This document shows, one piece after another, positions 6,606 through 8,588 of a DNA stretch of 8,588 nucleotides. This DNA is from an uncultured Bacilli bacterium. Lineage in GTDB: Bacteria; Bacillota_I; Bacilli_A; RF39; UBA660. The position numbers were made by a program, and so were the translations under genes. Positions within the stretch are counted from its first letter, which is position 1. The number at the start of each line of letters is the position of its first letter. The DNA lies in contig CALVRP010000104.1 in the NCBI GenBank assembly GCA_944358665.1, forward strand, positions 1 to 8,588, given 5' to 3'. The notes beneath the pieces were generated by a model. That model was not told where the DNA came from. It saw nothing but the letters and a program-made list of their open reading frames with translations, and ran no database searches.

Positions 6606-8588
6606 TTATCTTGTTTTTGATTCTGATTTTTCAGCAGAAGGGTTACCATATGTTTGTTCAATTACTTGCATAATGACTGGATCTTGAAGAGCTGATTTTG
6701 CTTGTTCTTCTGAAACACCAAATTTATCCATAATTTCTTGCGCCTGAATAGCTTGCTCATTGCTTTGTTCATTTGCCCTGTCAGCAAGTTTATCTAAATC
6801 ATCTTCATCTAAACCTTTTAACTCAGGTTCTTTAGAAGTTACTTGAACAGGTTCTGATACCGTATTCTCGTCTTCTGGTTTATTTGTAAGATCATCATTA
6901 GCAACCTCAGATGTTTCAATTGTTGATTCTTCTTGAACCTCAGAAATTATTGGTTCTTCTGCCACTTTATCATTTTCAGCAGCTATTTTAGCGTTTTCGA
7001 TTCTTTCCTCCATACTTGGAGAGTTTTTAATACTATTATATGTTTCTAAAATTTCTTCATCAGTCATACCAGTAACATCATATGTTCCTGTACTTGTCTC
7101 TAAATGAGATAAAACTGCTTTTGCTTCATCAACTTCTTTGGTATATTGCTGTTCTTCCCATTTTTCTTTTGCTTTTTTATTTAACTCATTAATTCTTTCT
7201 TCCCTAGCTTTTTTATCAGCTTCTATTTTCTCTTGGCGTCGAGCCATAAACGCATCATGTTCTTCTTGTCTAGCTGCTACTAATTGTTCTTCCAAATTAT
7301 TTAACTCTTCATTCAATTCTGCCGCATTAGCCTCCCTTATACTATAAATAGCATCAGGATCATTTTGATAGAAAACTGCAGCATCTTGCACTTTTCTTTC
7401 AAATTTATTACGAACATCAGACATTTTTTGTTTTATTTCATCTTGTTTTGTTTGAGCCACTTCCATAGCAACAGTATATTCATCTTTTTCTTCAGACTTA
7501 GAAGTTTCAATATCTGATGGCGCTAAAGTTTGCTCTGTATCTGTTTTTGTTTCTACTTTTTCATTTTCATCGATTTTTTCGATAGTTACAATAGGTGTTG
7601 TAGGTTGTTCAGATTCCTTAGTACCATTTTTTTCATTAGATACTACCGGATCATCAACTGATGCTCCCCAAGCTTTTTGTTCATCAGTGTATGCTTTATT
7701 TATTTCTGATTCATTAACTTCAACTTTACCAGGTAAACCTTTTTGTTCTTCTTTTACCGGATTCAACTTTTGCTGTTCCAACATATCTTCCATTTCAAGA
7801 CGAAGAGATGGCAAACTTATCTTTCTCAAAGCACGTACCTGATCTTCTAAAGAGGAATTTTGATATGTTTCAAAAGCAGCGGTACTCACAAATGACGGAT
7901 AAACATTTTCAGTAAAAATATTTGATAATTCTTCATTTATTATATCCCTATTCTCATTATTTAAGGAAACGTATTTCCTAATGAAATCTGATCCAACCGT
8001 GGCTATTCCAACGCTTTCAAGAGAACGAGCATAATTCATTCCATAAGAATCTTCAGTCTTTTCAAACTCTCTCATTATCTGAACATAAGTCTTTTGATCT
8101 GCTTTTCTTCTAACATCAATTATTTTATCACCGAACTCAAATGCACCGTTAACAAAGTAACTGGCAAGTCTCCTTTTCTTTTGCATTTCATTATGGATAG
8201 GATCACCAAAACTACGATAATGTTTTCTAATACGATCAGAAACAACAAATTCATAATAATCTGCGTCTTTATCATCTAAACGGTCTACATTTTTTTGTAA
8301 TTTAGCCAATTTTGCTTGTGCTCTATATAATTTATCTTGATTATCATTTATTATTCCTTGATAATGGGTAGTTAACGTATCATCTACAGTACCTTCACTT
8401 GAAACTTGGAAATATTGTTTTTGAGCATGTTCTATATTTGTTTCATATCCAGAAATTTCTTCCAATATTTCCTTCATTTTACTTTCTAATTTTTTTCTAG
8501 AATTTTCCCTAGATCTAGTCACAAACATACTTGCTCTAACAGCAGAGAGCCTTGTTCTTACTTTACCTAATAAACTTACTCTTTTTCC
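6606..8588 (-). CDS. Large acidic, cysteine-free coiled-coil protein of unknown function (5' end beyond right edge)
   Basis: Not a family I recognise. The frame is open to the right edge (660 codons visible). The first in-frame ATG at 8528 has no Shine-Dalgarno site, and the codons before it (basic, ending RTRLSAVRAS) read as coding, so the start is probably outside. Numbered from that ATG, there is a helical, coiled-coil-like block at 8-88, a mixed folded-looking region at 90-255, an acidic Ser/Thr/Pro/Glu linker at about 256-350, a long Lys/Glu/Arg-rich helix at about 351-470, a second acidic linker at about 518-575, and a helical C-terminus at 575-627. I see no cysteine, membrane segment or enzyme motif. 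The terminator follows at once, so it ends its own transcript. A cytoplasmic scaffold-like role fits the composition but is only a guess. Confidence 0.85.
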   Translation of the reverse strand, partial: GKRVSLLGKVRTRLSAVRASMFVTRSRENSRKKLESKMKEILEEISGYETNIEHAQKQYFQVSSEGTVDDTLTTHYQGIINDNQDKLYRAQAKLAKLQKNVDRLDDKDADYYEFVVSDRIRKHYRSFGDPIHNEMQKKRRLASYFVNGAFEFGDKIIDVRRKADQKTYVQIMREFEKTEDSYGMNYARSLESVGIATVGSDFIRKYVSLNNENRDIINEELSNIFTENVYPSFVSTAAFETYQNSSLEDQVRALRKISLPSLRLEMEDMLEQQKLNPVKEEQKGLPGKVEVNESEINKAYTDEQKAWGASVDDPVVSNEKNGTKESEQPTTPIVTIEKIDENEKVETKTDTEQTLAPSDIETSKSEEKDEYTVAMEVAQTKQDEIKQKMSDVRNKFERKVQDAAVFYQNDPDAIYSIREANAAELNEELNNLEEQLVAARQEEHDAFMARRQEKIEADKKAREERINELNKKAKEKWEEQQYTKEVDEAKAVLSHLETSTGTYDVTGMTDEEILETYNSIKNSPSMEERIENAKIAAENDKVAEEPIISEVQEESTIETSEVANDDLTNKPEDENTVSEPVQVTSKEPELKGLDEDDLDKLADRANEQSNEQAIQAQEIMDKFGVSEEQAKSALQDPVIMQVIEQTYGNPSAEKSESKTR

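Noticed and set aside
7138..7347. 69-codon plus-strand open frame, Ser/Phe/Leu-rich
   Set aside because: It is the complement of a Glu/Lys-rich coiled-coil coding stretch, which typically gives such Ser/Phe/Leu-rich shadows.
8094..8279. 61-codon plus-strand open frame
   Set aside because: Antisense to the coiled-coil protein gene and without any supporting signals.
1..8588. Mycoplasma-type code with TGA as tryptophan
   Set aside because: aspS stops at TGA at its normal family length and tryptophans in conserved positions (for example AspRS GWVQ) use TGG.

Overview
The window is AT-rich with all supportable genes on the minus strand. Tryptophan is encoded by TGG and TGA ends aspS, so the standard code applies, not the Mycoplasma code. 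Classic sigma-A-type promoters, Shine-Dalgarno sites, hairpin-plus-T-tract terminators and adjacent hisS-aspS point to a low-GC Firmicute, possibly an uncultured gut Bacilli or RF39-like lineage. That placement is inferred from style only.

In order of transcription (right to left): (1) 8588-6606, the 3' part of a long, acidic, cysteine-free coiled-coil protein of unknown function. It enters from beyond the right edge and is closed by a clean intrinsic terminator at 6574-6599. (2) A three-gene operon, hisS (6520-5249), aspS (5248-3527) and an 82-codon orphan gene (3514-3266), starts at a strong promoter about 20 bases before hisS and ends at a terminator whose loop contains the orphan's stop codon. 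(3) A TtcA-type PP-loop/iron-sulfur tRNA thiolase (3163-2366) with its own extended -10 promoter. (4) A spacer with an imperfect 45-bp tandem duplication and a perfect 10-bp palindrome set in the next promoter. (5) A small membrane protein of the 'putative ABC transporter permease' (CmpB-like) family (2184-1645). (6) The first 503 codons of an FtsK/SpoIIIE DNA translocase, from 1511 leftwards and cut by the left edge.

Most of the content is housekeeping: tRNA charging (His, Asp), tRNA thiolation and chromosome segregation. The parts not explained by known families are the coiled-coil protein, with a C-terminal helical segment that looks UBA-like by eye, the 82-residue protein co-transcribed with two aminoacyl-tRNA synthetases, and the repeat-bearing spacer at 2185-2365. 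I see no mobile element, CRISPR array, tRNA, rRNA or defence system.
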